DNA of 64,000 bases from an uncultured Saprospiraceae bacterium (GCA_937981555.1 CALJOK010000004.1:95908-159907), one strand, 5' to 3'. Counted from the stretch's first letter, positions 10,160 through 19,141 are shown. The notes: generated by a model from the letters alone, not told the origin. A program made the numbers and translations.

Positions 10160-10750
10160 TCAGGATAGGTTTTTTAATGCTAGTTTAATCATCTCTTCTA
10201 CGTTACCAATATTTGGTTGTTGCTGAAGAATTTTATTAAGCACTTTTTGAACCTTGATTTTTGGGAATTGTAAAGCTACCAATGCAGATAACGCTTCTTC
10301 TCTTATTGTATTGTTGATTGGAGAAATTGACATTGGAGTATCCCCCGATTCTTTAATCACTTTATCTTTCAAATCTAAAATAATTCGTTTCGCAGTTTTT
10401 GGCCCGATCCCTTTCACTTTATTAAATGCTGCGACATTTTCGCTCACTATTGCCATTCTTGCTTCATCTACTTTCATAGATGATAATAAAACTCTAGCAG
10501 TATTGGGTCCGATGCCCGAAACTGAAATCAATAAAACAAACATACTTCGTTCCGCTTCTTCAGCAAAACCATAAAGCGTGTGGCTATCTTCTTTGACTTG
10601 CAAATGAGTCAAAATTTGGACTTTCTCCAATTTCTCAATCTGAGCATAAGTATTCAAACTAATGTTCACGTGATAACCGATTCCACCAGTTTCTACGAGT
10701 ATGTAAGTTGGACTTTTGTAGGTGATCTCACCTTTGATATATGCAATCAT
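10160..10750 (-). CDS. ruvA: Holliday junction branch-migration protein RuvA
   Basis: RuvA binds four-way DNA junctions and loads the RuvB motor during recombination repair. The start is placed at MIAYIKGEIT (10750), which is the conserved RuvA N-terminus. An in-frame upstream ATG at 10801 would add 17 residues without homology. The resulting 196-residue protein is of usual length. Domain I is an OB fold (about 1-62). Two helix-hairpin-helix motifs follow: SVSGIGPNTA (about 76-86) and VKGIGPKTAKRIILDLK (about 112-128). The C-terminal RuvB-contact domain is about 145-196. sprA lies downstream on the same strand, and dut is divergent across a long inverted repeat. Confidence 0.96.
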   Translation of the reverse strand: MIAYIKGEITYKSPTYILVETGGIGYHVNISLNTYAQIEKLEKVQILTHLQVKEDSHTLYGFAEEAERSMFVLLISVSGIGPNTARVLLSSMKVDEARMAIVSENVAAFNKVKGIGPKTAKRIILDLKDKVIKESGDTPMSISPINNTIREEALSALVALQFPKIKVQKVLNKILQQQPNIGNVEEMIKLALKNLS

Positions 10751-10817
10751 TTTTTTATTTGAAAATTGGTCGTGAAGGTACAAAAAAATTGTTTTTACCA
10801 AATTTTTTTAATCAGGC

Positions 10818-10971
10818 GTCAGGTTTGAGGTTGGTCGCTGTGCTCTCCGTCAGGAAGTCAGCGATTTCTTGTTATCCCCAAGGGACTGTAATTGCATTTT
10901 CAATAATCTGGGAGTAGCACCAAGCCTCTGACTTCCTGACCGAGAGCACAGCGACCAACCTCAAACCTGAC
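10818..10971. repeat. 154-bp inverted repeat with 44-bp arms between divergent ruvA and dut
   Basis: The arm at 10818-10861 and the arm at 10928-10971 are reverse complements with one mismatch (43 of 44). The 66-bp spacer contains no coding frame. The arms are richer in G+C than the surroundings. The element sits in the divergent intergenic space, so it is not a terminator of either gene. No direct target-site duplication was evident by eye. A MITE-like or REP-derived mobile element is the likeliest explanation. Confidence 0.85.
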
Positions 10972-10994
10972 TCCTATTTTTCCTCTGATATTCC

Positions 10995-11002
10995 TATCTT
11001 TG
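10995..11002 (+). promoter_or_regulatory. Candidate -7 box of dut
   Basis: TATCTTTG matches the Bacteroidota TAnnTTTG box. It lies 19 bases before the dut ATG and directly next to the right arm of the inverted repeat. No TTG is seen at the -33 position. Confidence 0.45.
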
Positions 11003-11021
11003 TCTAAAATTTGAATAAAAA

Positions 11022-11456
11022 ATGAAAGTAAAAGTTATCAACCGTTCCGTCAATGCCTTACCTCAATATGAAACTTCAGGTAGTGCAGGAATGGACCTAA
11101 GAGCAAATATCGAAATACCAATTCAATTAGAATCACTCGAAAGAATAATTATTCCAACAGGACTTTTTATTGAATTACCTGAAGGTTATGAAGCTCAAAT
11201 TCGCCCACGAAGCGGATTGTCTATCAAAAAAGGATTGAGCTTAGTTAATTCTCCAGGGACTATTGATAGTGACTATCGAGGTGAAATTGGGGTTATAATG
11301 ATCAACCTTTCTAAGGAGACCCAAACCATTGAACCCTCTGAACGCGTTGCTCAAATGGTAATCGCTCGTTACGAACAAGCCACTTGGGATGAAGTTGTTG
11401 AACTTTCAGATTCAGAAAGAGGTGCAGGAGGATTCGGTAGTACAGGCAAAAAATAA
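11022..11456 (+). CDS. dut: dUTP diphosphatase
   Basis: Dut hydrolyses dUTP to dUMP and pyrophosphate, keeping uracil out of DNA and supplying dUMP for thymidylate synthesis. All five motifs of the trimeric dUTPase family are present in 144 residues: AGMDLRA (22-28), RPRSGLSIK (61-69), [15 protein letters not shown] (76-90, containing the catalytic aspartate region), ERVAQMVI (107-114) and [10 protein letters not shown] (133-142). The last is the mobile C-terminal P-loop-like arm over the active site. Length is normal. It is transcribed away from ruvA, probably from the TATCTTTG box at 10995. A TPR gene follows after a 170-bp gap. Confidence 0.97.
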   Translation: MKVKVINRSVNALPQYETSGSAGMDLRANIEIPIQLESLERIIIPTGLFIELPEGYEAQIRPRSGLSIKKGLSLVNSPGTIDSDYRGEIGVIMINLSKETQTIEPSERVAQMVIARYEQATWDEVVELSDSERGAGGFGSTGKK

Positions 11457-11626
11457 TGGTTAATTTATAACGGTGAATGATTAATATTTCCGTTTGATAA
11501 AACTTAATTAAACATTAATTTAAGATACTCGTTTGATAAGGTTAAACGTTAAATTAGATGCAGGTTGCTAGATTACATAGTCAGATTTATCGTTAACCAT
11601 TAAGCATTCACCATTAATTTTTAGAT
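11457..11626. other. Intergenic spacer dut-TPR with an inverted GGTGAATG word
   Basis: The words GGTGAATG-ATTAAT (about 11473-11486) and, inverted, ATTAAGCATTCACC (about 11599-11612) flank the spacer, suggesting the degenerate ends of a small repeat. No gene or clear promoter box is seen. Confidence 0.3.
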
Positions 11627-13348
11627 ATGAAATTGGTTTTTAAAACATACACTATTTTTCTTTTGCTATTTAGCGGAATGTTTTTTTCATTCGACGCTCA
11701 AGCGCAGAAATTTTATACTGAAGAAGAAGTGAATACTGAAAAAATATTCATCGAAGCTAGCCGAGAGAAGATTTTGGGAAATTATGAAAATGCGGTCGTC
11801 CTCTACAAAGAAGTTCTCAAAAGAGATAAAAATAATCATGCGGCGGCTTACGAACTGGCTAGAATGTATGATGTACTAGACAAAGATGACAAAGCTGAAA
11901 AGGCCATAAAAATGGCAATCAAATTAGATAAATCAAATGAATGGTACCAATCTTTTTTAGCTGACCATTATCAAAAAATGAAAAAAGATGAAGCGGCGGC
12001 GGAAGTTTTTGGCAGCTTAGTGAAGCAATATCCGAACAATGAATATTTTTATCAAAAGCAAGCTTACTTTTTAGTACGTTCTAAAAATAATGTGGCTGCA
12101 ATTAAAGTCTATGATAAAATTGAATCTAAATTTGGATTGACCGAAGAGTTAATCGGAAAAAAACATAGCCTATATTTAGGTTTGGGAAAACAGAAAAAAG
12201 CAACGCAAGAATTACAAAAATTGACTAACGCTTTCCCTTCTAATCTCGAATACAAACACATGTTGGCTAGCCATCTTCAAAGAGTTGGCGAAAAAGAAAA
12301 AGCTAAAGAAATTTTCCAAAAAATATTACAAATAGATCCTTCTGATGCTCAAGCAAATATCGCTGTAGCTAATTCTAACAAAGGTGGTGGAAACCAAGCA
12401 AATTTTTTAAGTGCACTAAAACCTATTTTTCTACAAGAAGATGTTGACATCGATTTGAAAATAAAAGAGATGATTCCTCACATTCAGAAAGTGGCGAATA
12501 CTGGCGATAAAGAATTAGCAGATGCGGCCATTGAGTTAGCTCAAATATTAACAGAGATTCATCCAAATAATGCCAAAAGTTTTTCCGTCTATGGTGATTT
12601 ACTTAATCATTCAGAACGACCAAAAGAGGCTTTAGAAAAATATATGCAAACTTTAAAATTGGATAATTCTGTTTTTACTGTTTGGGAACAAGTAATGTAT
12701 TTGAATTTTGAATTACATGATTTTGATGCACTTCTCAAAACTTCTAACGATGCACTTGACCTTTTTCCCAACAAAGCAAAAGCATATTATCTCAATGGAA
12801 TTGCCAATTCTGAAAAAGGAAATTATGACGATGCTATTGATGGTTTTCAGCAAGCATTAATGATGAGTGCAAAAAATGAAAGGATGCAAGCTGATATTCA
12901 TGGACGACTCGGAGAGGTATATCACAACTCTAAAAAATATGAAAAGTCAGATAAAAGTTTTGAAAAAGCATTGAAGTTAAATCCAGATGCATTCACGATT
13001 TTGGATAGTTACAGTTTTCATTTAGCATTGCGTGGAGAACAATTAGATAAGGCTCAAAAAATGTCAAAACGTTCTATCGAACTCAAACCAAATGAACCTC
13101 GACTACAAGATACTTATGGTTGGGTTTTATATAAAATGAAAAATTACGATGGTGCCAAAGAGTGGTTAGAGAAAGCTTTGCAAAATGGAGGAGAATCAAT
13201 GCCTACTGTTTTAGAGCATTATGGAGATGTTTTATTTCAATTGAATGATAAAGAACAAGCATTATTATATTGGCAAAAAGCACAAGAGAAAGGTTCTTCT
13301 TCAGAATTGTTGGAGAAAAAAATAACTAATAAACAGTTATATGAGTAA
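11627..13348 (+). CDS. Secreted/periplasmic tetratricopeptide-repeat protein
   Basis: A 573-residue protein with a signal peptide (MKLVFKTYTIFLLLFSGMFFSFDAQA, cleaved near QAQ). Almost the whole mature part is built of TPR helices with the usual spacing (AAAYELARMYDVLDKDDKAEKA, LGEVYHNSKKYEKSDKSFEKALKLNPD, YGWVLYKMKNYDGAKEWLEKAL). Such proteins are scaffolds, and in Bacteroidota they often belong to envelope assembly complexes. No enzyme domain is seen. The partner is unknown, and no symbol is given. The stop codon TAA is the first three bases of palindromic repeat copy B, and a strong terminator follows. The convergent neighbour is a membrane glycosyltransferase-like gene. Confidence 0.85.
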   Translation: MKLVFKTYTIFLLLFSGMFFSFDAQAQKFYTEEEVNTEKIFIEASREKILGNYENAVVLYKEVLKRDKNNHAAAYELARMYDVLDKDDKAEKAIKMAIKLDKSNEWYQSFLADHYQKMKKDEAAAEVFGSLVKQYPNNEYFYQKQAYFLVRSKNNVAAIKVYDKIESKFGLTEELIGKKHSLYLGLGKQKKATQELQKLTNAFPSNLEYKHMLASHLQRVGEKEKAKEIFQKILQIDPSDAQANIAVANSNKGGGNQANFLSALKPIFLQEDVDIDLKIKEMIPHIQKVANTGDKELADAAIELAQILTEIHPNNAKSFSVYGDLLNHSERPKEALEKYMQTLKLDNSVFTVWEQVMYLNFELHDFDALLKTSNDALDLFPNKAKAYYLNGIANSEKGNYDDAIDGFQQALMMSAKNERMQADIHGRLGEVYHNSKKYEKSDKSFEKALKLNPDAFTILDSYSFHLALRGEQLDKAQKMSKRSIELKPNEPRLQDTYGWVLYKMKNYDGAKEWLEKALQNGGESMPTVLEHYGDVLFQLNDKEQALLYWQKAQEKGSSSELLEKKITNKQLYE

Positions 13349-13374
13349 CGTGGTGGTCTGCTTTAGCAGACCTA
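13346..13374 (+). repeat. Stop-codon-proximal palindromic repeat, copy B (TPR gene end)
   Basis: It begins with the TAA stop of the TPR gene, then CGTGGTGGTCTGCT and TTAGCAGACCTA. The core GGTCTGCT-TT-AGCAGACC is a perfect palindrome. It is inverted with respect to copy C on the other side of the shared terminator. Confidence 0.8.
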
Positions 13375-13392
13375 AAAAAATATAAATCTTCT

Positions 13393-13432
13393 AAAAAGGG
13401 ATTAAGAAATATGTATTTCTTAATCCCTTTTT
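13393..13432. terminator. Bidirectional terminator between TPR gene and GT87-like gene
   Basis: A 19-bp perfect stem (13393-13411 with 13414-13432) has a 2-base centre and is flanked by A- and T-runs, so it can serve both convergent genes. The stop codon of the minus-strand gene (13420-13422) lies inside one arm. Confidence 0.9.
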
Positions 13433-14667
13433 TTAGGTCTGCTAAAGCAGACCGCTACGTTACTATATACAATCAAAATAAAAATCGCCGCCCAAGTCAT
13501 CAATCGAATATCAATATAAAAAGTTCGAAACTCTCCCAGAAATAATTCTGCACTCATCATCAAATAACTCACTCCAAGTATTCCCAATAAAATTTTATCC
13601 TTCAGATTTAACAATCGAAAACTTCCTCGCATTTTTATTTTTTCATAAAAAACATACATCAAATATACCACCGCAGGAAAAACAAAAAAGTAAGCATAAT
13701 TTTGTTGGTGAGGAAAAAGAAAAGGAATCACTAAAAAAAGATACCCTACTTCCCAAAATCGATGCAAGTTAGATTTCGCTTTTTGAAAAGGAGGAGTCCG
13801 CAAAAAATACAACGTAAAAATAGCCAAAAACAACCTTAACCCATTTGTGATAAAAACAATAGTTTCTATTGAGAATTGAGTTACAAAAATCGGTCGTATC
13901 TCGCCAGTTTGACTATGGAAAAGTGCCGTCACCAACGACCCAAAACCAGCTCTTGAAAAATCCAACACATTTTCTTTTTGGCTCGGATTAATTCCACTCC
14001 ACCACTCGTTCAACAAAAATGAATTATATTCCCAACCAATAAATACCGAAGGTAAAAACAATAAAAATATCCAAAACAAACCGACACTCAATGCTCCTTT
14101 CCAATATCCTCGATAAAGCAAATACGGAAAAAAGACAATTGGCAAAATCTTAATATTTATTCCTAGAGCAATCAAAGCACCACCTTTCCATTCCTTTTTT
14201 TTCAAAATCAAATCCAGACCTTGCAAAGTCAAATAAATCATCATTATCGTAATCTGATGATAATGAATGTTATCTCGAATTCCTTGCACACATAAAATCA
14301 CACTTCCCCAAAAGAACCATCGTTGAGTTGAAACCGGCAACAAATTCAACTCCAACCAATCACTTAATATCTCCCAAATTCGATAGAAGAAGTATACATT
14401 CAACACCAACCATAACAATGTAATTACATACTCAGAAAAAAACGTAAAAGGAGAAAGTAGTAAAGCAAAAAGCGGACTATAATAATAATGTAACCACCCC
14501 TGATAAATCTTAGTGTACAGATTTTCGCCAACCAAAATATCTTTTCCTGCTGTAAAAAAAATATTAAAATCACATTGCCGAAAAGCTTCGATAATCAAAA
14601 AAACAGAAAGTGCAGTCATAGCAACAATCTGAAAATGACGATAAGTAATGCGTTTTGAAAAGTTCAT
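13420..14667 (-). CDS. Polytopic membrane glycosyltransferase-like protein (GT87 / DUF2029 type)
   Basis: A 415-residue integral membrane protein with about ten hydrophobic segments. Early in the chain it carries the family's signature: DFNIFFTAGKDILVGENLY followed by YYYSPLFALLLSPF, resembling the GT87/DUF2029 polyprenyl-phosphate-mannose-dependent transferases. The donor and acceptor are unknown. The last about eleven residues (VAVCFSRPKKRD) are encoded by palindromic repeat copy C plus one arm of the terminator, so the natural C-terminus may originally have been shorter. recO is divergent upstream. Confidence 0.75.
   Translation of the reverse strand: MNFSKRITYRHFQIVAMTALSVFLIIEAFRQCDFNIFFTAGKDILVGENLYTKIYQGWLHYYYSPLFALLLSPFTFFSEYVITLLWLVLNVYFFYRIWEILSDWLELNLLPVSTQRWFFWGSVILCVQGIRDNIHYHQITIMMIYLTLQGLDLILKKKEWKGGALIALGINIKILPIVFFPYLLYRGYWKGALSVGLFWIFLLFLPSVFIGWEYNSFLLNEWWSGINPSQKENVLDFSRAGFGSLVTALFHSQTGEIRPIFVTQFSIETIVFITNGLRLFLAIFTLYFLRTPPFQKAKSNLHRFWEVGYLFLVIPFLFPHQQNYAYFFVFPAVVYLMYVFYEKIKMRGSFRLLNLKDKILLGILGVSYLMMSAELFLGEFRTFYIDIRLMTWAAIFILIVYSNVAVCFSRPKKRD
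13434..13462 (-). repeat. Stop-codon-proximal palindromic repeat, copy C (inside the 3' end of the GT87-like gene)
   Basis: The minus strand reads TAACGTAGCGGTCTGCT then TTAGCAGACCTA. Apart from two bases it equals copy B in inverted orientation. Here the TAA is out of frame by one base, and translation continues through the repeat. Confidence 0.8.
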
Positions 14668-14777
14668 AAAAAACCAAGCTTTTTTACAAAGCTAAAATAA
14701 AGTTTAGATTTTCTATTTTTGTGTAGAAAATATCATTTTACCACTTCGCTAAAATTCCCCTTTAGGGGTTAGAGGTT

Positions 14778-15503
14778 ATGTTAATCAAAACCAAAGGCAT
14801 TATTTTTCGTTCCATCAAATACTCCGAAACGAGTATCATCACCGATATTTTCACAGAGAAAAAAGGTTTGCGAACTTATATCATCAGCGGAGTTCGTAAA
14901 AAAAATGCTCGAGTGAGTGCAAGTCTTTTACAAGTAATGTCATTGGTAGACTTGGTCGTTTATCATCGAGATGATAAAGACATGACTCGAATTAAAGAAA
15001 TCAAAGCAGCTCACATTTATCAATCTTTGCCTTTTGAAATTGCTAAAAGTTCGGTCGGACAATTTATGTTAGAATTGACTCGAAAAGCAATTCGAGAACC
15101 AGAGGAGAATCTTCCAATGTTCGAATTTGTTTATGAAATTTTTCAATTCCTAGACGAAACTCAACTTTCATTTTCCAATTTGCATCTATACTTTATGTTG
15201 CGACTGTCTGGTTATTTAGGATTTATGCCCGAAGATAACTTTTCCAAAAATCATTCTTTTTTTGACTTGCGAGAAGGAATGTTTGTCGCGGAAAAAGAAT
15301 TGCATGGATATTTTTTACAGGAAGAACAAAGTCAATTGGTACACGAACTTTTAACTACTAATTTACAAGAAATTCATCACATAAAGATGTCTCGCGATAC
15401 TCGAAAAGAGCTCCTTCGGCAATTAATTATTTTCTATCGTTTGCAAATTGAAAATTTCCCAGATTTAAATTCTCATCAGATCTTAGAAGAAGTTTTGGAG
15501 TAA
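14778..15503 (+). CDS. recO: DNA repair protein RecO
   Basis: RecO with RecR and RecF loads RecA onto SSB-coated single strands in gap repair. The 241-residue protein has the family N-terminal OB fold (TKGIIFRSIKYSETSIITDIFTEKKG, about 4-29, then YIISGVRKKNARVSASLLQVM) and the helical C-terminal half. It has no cysteine at all, so the four-cysteine zinc finger of many RecO proteins is absent. That absence is known in some lineages. The start ATG at 14778 fits the conserved N-terminus. It is transcribed away from the GT87-like gene, with a 211-bp gap to the PBP gene. Confidence 0.93.
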   Translation: MLIKTKGIIFRSIKYSETSIITDIFTEKKGLRTYIISGVRKKNARVSASLLQVMSLVDLVVYHRDDKDMTRIKEIKAAHIYQSLPFEIAKSSVGQFMLELTRKAIREPEENLPMFEFVYEIFQFLDETQLSFSNLHLYFMLRLSGYLGFMPEDNFSKNHSFFDLREGMFVAEKELHGYFLQEEQSQLVHELLTTNLQEIHHIKMSRDTRKELLRQLIIFYRLQIENFPDLNSHQILEEVLE

Positions 15504-15714
15504 AAATCTTAATTTGCGAATAATCACCCACCCGTTGCAAATACTCAAAACTGCTAGAAAAGATTACTCAATTCTACTATTTTTGAATAACTAAAAAGGT
15601 GACCATTCAACGTCCATCATAAAACGTCCAACGAATAAAATTTATTTATACTTTATCAATATTCAAATTCGTTTCACCTTTTGGTAATTTTAGATTATAA
15701 AAAGAAAACCCTTA

Positions 15715-18333
15715 ATGGATAACGAAAATCAAGATTCCAATACTTCAAGTACATCGTCAGAACCAAATCAACCATCTAAAGGCCAACAATTTTTCCAAAA
15801 ATATTTTGTGAAAAATGCGCAAGCTGTACGAGATCGATTTATGGCTTGGGTGGCTGCAAACCCTGGTGGACGATGGGCTTTCAAATTGGCAGGTGGCTTT
15901 TTTGCCGCAGGCCTTTCCGCTATACTTTTATTAGTTTTTCTTGTTTGGGTAGGTGCTTTTGGCAAATTACCTACGATTATAGATTTAAAAAACATTGAAA
16001 ATGCAACCGCTTCTGAGGTCTATTCTTCAGATAACGTTTTATTAGGAAAGTACTTTAAAGAAAATCGAGTCAATGTCGGTTTAAATGAAATTTCTGATCA
16101 TTTTAAAAATGCTTTGGTGGCAACAGAAGATGCTCGTTTTTTTGAACATCGAGGAATTGATATGAGAGCGTGGGTTCGAGTTTTTTTTAAAACAATACTT
16201 TTACAAGATCAATCAGGTGGAGGAGGAAGTACGATTAGCCAGCAATTAGCTAAGAATCTTTTTAAAAGAAAACGACATCGATTTCTTGAAATCCCGATTA
16301 ATAAAATTCGAGAAATGATGGTCGCTCGTCGTTTAGAAAATGTGTATTCCAAAGATGAATTGCTTGCCCTTTATTTGAATACCGTTCCTTTTTCAAGAAA
16401 TATTTATGGCGTTCAAGTCGCTTCCCAACAGTTTTTTAACAATACTCCTACGGATATAAAAATCGAGCAAGCTGCTACAATTATTGGAACACTCAAAGCG
16501 AACACCTACTACGATCCAGTTAGAAATCCGGAGAATGCTTTGACTCGTAGAAATACAGTTTTGGCGCAAATGAAGAAATACAATTACATTTCTTCGACTG
16601 AATTTGACTCACTCAAAATGCTTCCGCTAGAGGTAGATTATCATAGTGAAAATCAAAATCAAGGACTAGCGACTCACTTCCGAGAGTACGTGCGAAGAGT
16701 TGCCGAAAAGGATTTAGGTTTTTATCAAAAAGAAGATGGAAGCAAATATAATTTGTACACCGATGGTTTGAAAATTTTCACAACCGTAGATTCTCGAATG
16801 CAAAAATATGCAGAAGAGGCGATGACTTCGCACCTCGCCAAATTGCAAAAAGATTTTGATAAACATTGGAAAGGGAAAAAACCGTGGGGCGATGATAAAA
16901 CATTACAAACCGAAATCAAAAAAACTCGTCGCTACCAACGACTTAAAAAAAATGGAAAAACGGAGGAAGAAATCAAAACTAACTTTGACGAAAAAGTCAA
17001 CATGACTATTTTTTCATGGGAAGGAGAAAAGGAGGCAAAAATGACTCCGTTGGATTCTATCAAATATTATTTCTGCATGCTCAACGCAGGATTTATGGCA
17101 ATGGAACCTCAATCTGGAAATATCAAAGCTTGGATTGGTGGAACTAATTTTAAATACTTTCAGTATGATCATGTCATTCAAGCGAAGCGACAAGTTGGCT
17201 CTACTTTCAAACCAATTGTTTACTCCGCAGCTTTGCGAAGCGGAATTCATCCTTGCGATTATGTCAATAATCGCTTAGTTGTTTACTCAGATTATGAAGA
17301 TTGGAAACCTGAAAATTCAGATGGAAAATATGGTGGCGCATACTCTTTACGGGGCGCTTTGACCAATTCTGTCAACTCAGTTGCCGTTGATTTAATCATG
17401 CGAACAGGAATCGATACCGTTCGACAATTAGCCAAAGACATGGGCATCACAAGTCATATTCCTAAAGCTCCCGCAATTGCCTTGGGTACAGTTGATGTAT
17501 CATTATATGACATGATAAAAGTTTATGGAACTTTAGCCAACAAAGGCTTACGTCCTGAACCACAGTTTTTATTACGCATCGAAGACAGCAAAGGAAATAT
17601 AATTATTGATTATGAAAACGAAGAGAAAGAACCTTTCAAAAGAGTTTTGGATCAAGATTATGCAACGGTCATGACTAACATGATGCAATCAGTTGTGGAT
17701 AGTGGAACAGCTCGACGACTCCGTGCAGTTTATAATCTAGATAATGATATTGCTGGAAAAACAGGAACAACTCAATCTCATGCAGATGGTTGGTTTCTAG
17801 GTTTTACACCAAATTTAGTGGCTGGTGCTTGGGTTGGTGGGGAATCTCCAAAGGTGCGTTTTCGAAGTATTCGTTTAGGGCAAGGGGCTAATACTGCTTT
17901 ACCTATTTTTGGAAAATTTATGCAGAAGACATATAAAGATCCGAAATTTAAACATATGAAAAACGCAAAATTCGATGAATTGGATTTTGGAAAAATATTA
18001 GAAATGGATTGTCCACCTTACCTCGAAGAAGAACCTGAGATTGTAGAAATCCTTGAGGAAGAATTTGAAGAAGGTGAATATGAAGATGAACCGCTTGATC
18101 GAATTTTAGATATTTTTAAAAATAGAAAAAGTAAACAGAACGGCGAAACTAATCAAAAAGGAAACGCTCAAAATCGACAAAGAGAAGAAGCCAAACGTAA
18201 ACGAGAAAATTCTGACCGCATCAAAAAACGTAACGAAGAGATTCGAAATAAACGAGAACGAAATCAGAAAAAAGCAGAACGTAAAAAGAAACGGCAAAAA
18301 AAATGGCGAGATTTATTTGGAAATAAAAATTAA
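15715..18333 (+). CDS. Class A penicillin-binding protein (PBP1a-like transglycosylase/transpeptidase)
   Basis: A bifunctional peptidoglycan synthase of 872 residues with one membrane anchor (about 60-82). The GT51 transglycosylase domain shows EDARFFEHRG near 137 (catalytic Glu) and GGGGSTISQQLAKNLF near 167. The transpeptidase domain shows the active-site STFK near 495, SVN near 553 and KTGTT near 681. An acidic stretch (EEEPEIVEILEEEFEEGEYEDE) is followed by a very basic, low-complexity C-terminal tail of about 80 residues rich in Lys, Arg, Asn and Glu. The tail is atypical in length, and its role is unknown. The gene is followed by its own terminator. Confidence 0.95.
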   Translation: MDNENQDSNTSSTSSEPNQPSKGQQFFQKYFVKNAQAVRDRFMAWVAANPGGRWAFKLAGGFFAAGLSAILLLVFLVWVGAFGKLPTIIDLKNIENATASEVYSSDNVLLGKYFKENRVNVGLNEISDHFKNALVATEDARFFEHRGIDMRAWVRVFFKTILLQDQSGGGGSTISQQLAKNLFKRKRHRFLEIPINKIREMMVARRLENVYSKDELLALYLNTVPFSRNIYGVQVASQQFFNNTPTDIKIEQAATIIGTLKANTYYDPVRNPENALTRRNTVLAQMKKYNYISSTEFDSLKMLPLEVDYHSENQNQGLATHFREYVRRVAEKDLGFYQKEDGSKYNLYTDGLKIFTTVDSRMQKYAEEAMTSHLAKLQKDFDKHWKGKKPWGDDKTLQTEIKKTRRYQRLKKNGKTEEEIKTNFDEKVNMTIFSWEGEKEAKMTPLDSIKYYFCMLNAGFMAMEPQSGNIKAWIGGTNFKYFQYDHVIQAKRQVGSTFKPIVYSAALRSGIHPCDYVNNRLVVYSDYEDWKPENSDGKYGGAYSLRGALTNSVNSVAVDLIMRTGIDTVRQLAKDMGITSHIPKAPAIALGTVDVSLYDMIKVYGTLANKGLRPEPQFLLRIEDSKGNIIIDYENEEKEPFKRVLDQDYATVMTNMMQSVVDSGTARRLRAVYNLDNDIAGKTGTTQSHADGWFLGFTPNLVAGAWVGGESPKVRFRSIRLGQGANTALPIFGKFMQKTYKDPKFKHMKNAKFDELDFGKILEMDCPPYLEEEPEIVEILEEEFEEGEYEDEPLDRILDIFKNRKSKQNGETNQKGNAQNRQREEAKRKRENSDRIKKRNEEIRNKRERNQKKAERKKKRQKKWRDLFGNKN

Positions 18334-18341
18334 CTCAATCA

Positions 18342-18373
18342 AAAAAATGCAACTCCAACGAGTTGCATTTTTT
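18342..18373 (+). terminator. Terminator after the PBP gene
   Basis: A 14-bp perfect stem (18342-18355 with 18360-18373) has loop CAAC and ends in six T residues. Confidence 0.9.
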
Positions 18374-18505
18374 GTTTAGATAGAGAACTTGTTTAAAAAT
18401 ATCTTGTTGATATAAAAGTAACCAGTCAAAGATGTTTACGTTCAAATACTTACTTTTACAATTTTAACCATAAAACGACCTCCGAGTCATTGACAATTAA
18501 CACTT

Positions 18506-19141
18506 ATGTTGAACTGGCTAAAAAACCTATTTGATTTTTCACAAAAAAAAGAAGAACCTGATCCGATGAAATATTTGATTGTAGGCCTAGGAAATATGGG
18601 CGCAGATTATGACAATACTCGACACAATATTGGCTTTGATGTAGTCGATGCTTTAGCGAAAGAATTTGATGTAAGTTTCAAAAATGATTCTTTGGGCGAC
18701 TTAGCAGAATTTAAACACAAGGGAAGAACCTTCGTCTTACTCAAACCTTCCACGTATATGAATCTGAGTGGAAAAGCAGTTCGAGCATGGCTAACCAAAA
18801 AGAAAATTGAAAAGAAAAATTTACTCGTCATCGTTGATGATATGAATTTAGACTTGGGTGTTTTGCGATTGCGAGGAAAAGGATCTGACGGAGGACACAA
18901 TGGCTTGAAAAGTATCGACCAAATGACTGGTGGAAATAATTATGCTCGTATTCGTTTTGGTATCGGAAATGATTTTTCAAAAGGAAGACAAGTTGATTTT
19001 GTATTAGGAAATTGGAATTCAGAGGAACAAAGTAAGTTGCCTGAAATTATTAAAAGAGCAGCTGATGGCGTCAAGAATTTTGGAACTATCGGTTTGTCTC
19101 ATACAATGACAGAATTGAATAAAAAAGCGAAAAAGGAGTAG
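18506..19141 (+). CDS. pth: Peptidyl-tRNA hydrolase
   Basis: Pth releases peptides from prematurely dropped peptidyl-tRNA. The core starts at MKYLIVGLGNMG, with NTRHNIGF carrying the catalytic His, NLSGKAV, and DDMNLDLGVLRLRGKGSDGGHNGLKS. The frame allows an N-terminal extension of 20 charged/hydrophobic residues (MLNWLKNLFDFSQKKEEPDP) before the conserved Met at 18566. I keep 18506 but the start is uncertain. From 18566 the protein would be 191 residues, the usual length. The same-strand DUF4292 lipoprotein gene follows 75 bases downstream. Confidence 0.93.
   Translation: MLNWLKNLFDFSQKKEEPDPMKYLIVGLGNMGADYDNTRHNIGFDVVDALAKEFDVSFKNDSLGDLAEFKHKGRTFVLLKPSTYMNLSGKAVRAWLTKKKIEKKNLLVIVDDMNLDLGVLRLRGKGSDGGHNGLKSIDQMTGGNNYARIRFGIGNDFSKGRQVDFVLGNWNSEEQSKLPEIIKRAADGVKNFGTIGLSHTMTELNKKAKKE

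Noticed and set aside
10751..10801. N-terminal extension of ruvA
   Set aside because: RuvA proteins begin at the conserved MIAYIKG, which is at 10750.
10818..10971. Terminator reading of the 154-bp inverted repeat
   Set aside because: It lies between divergent genes and has a 66-bp spacer and no T-run.
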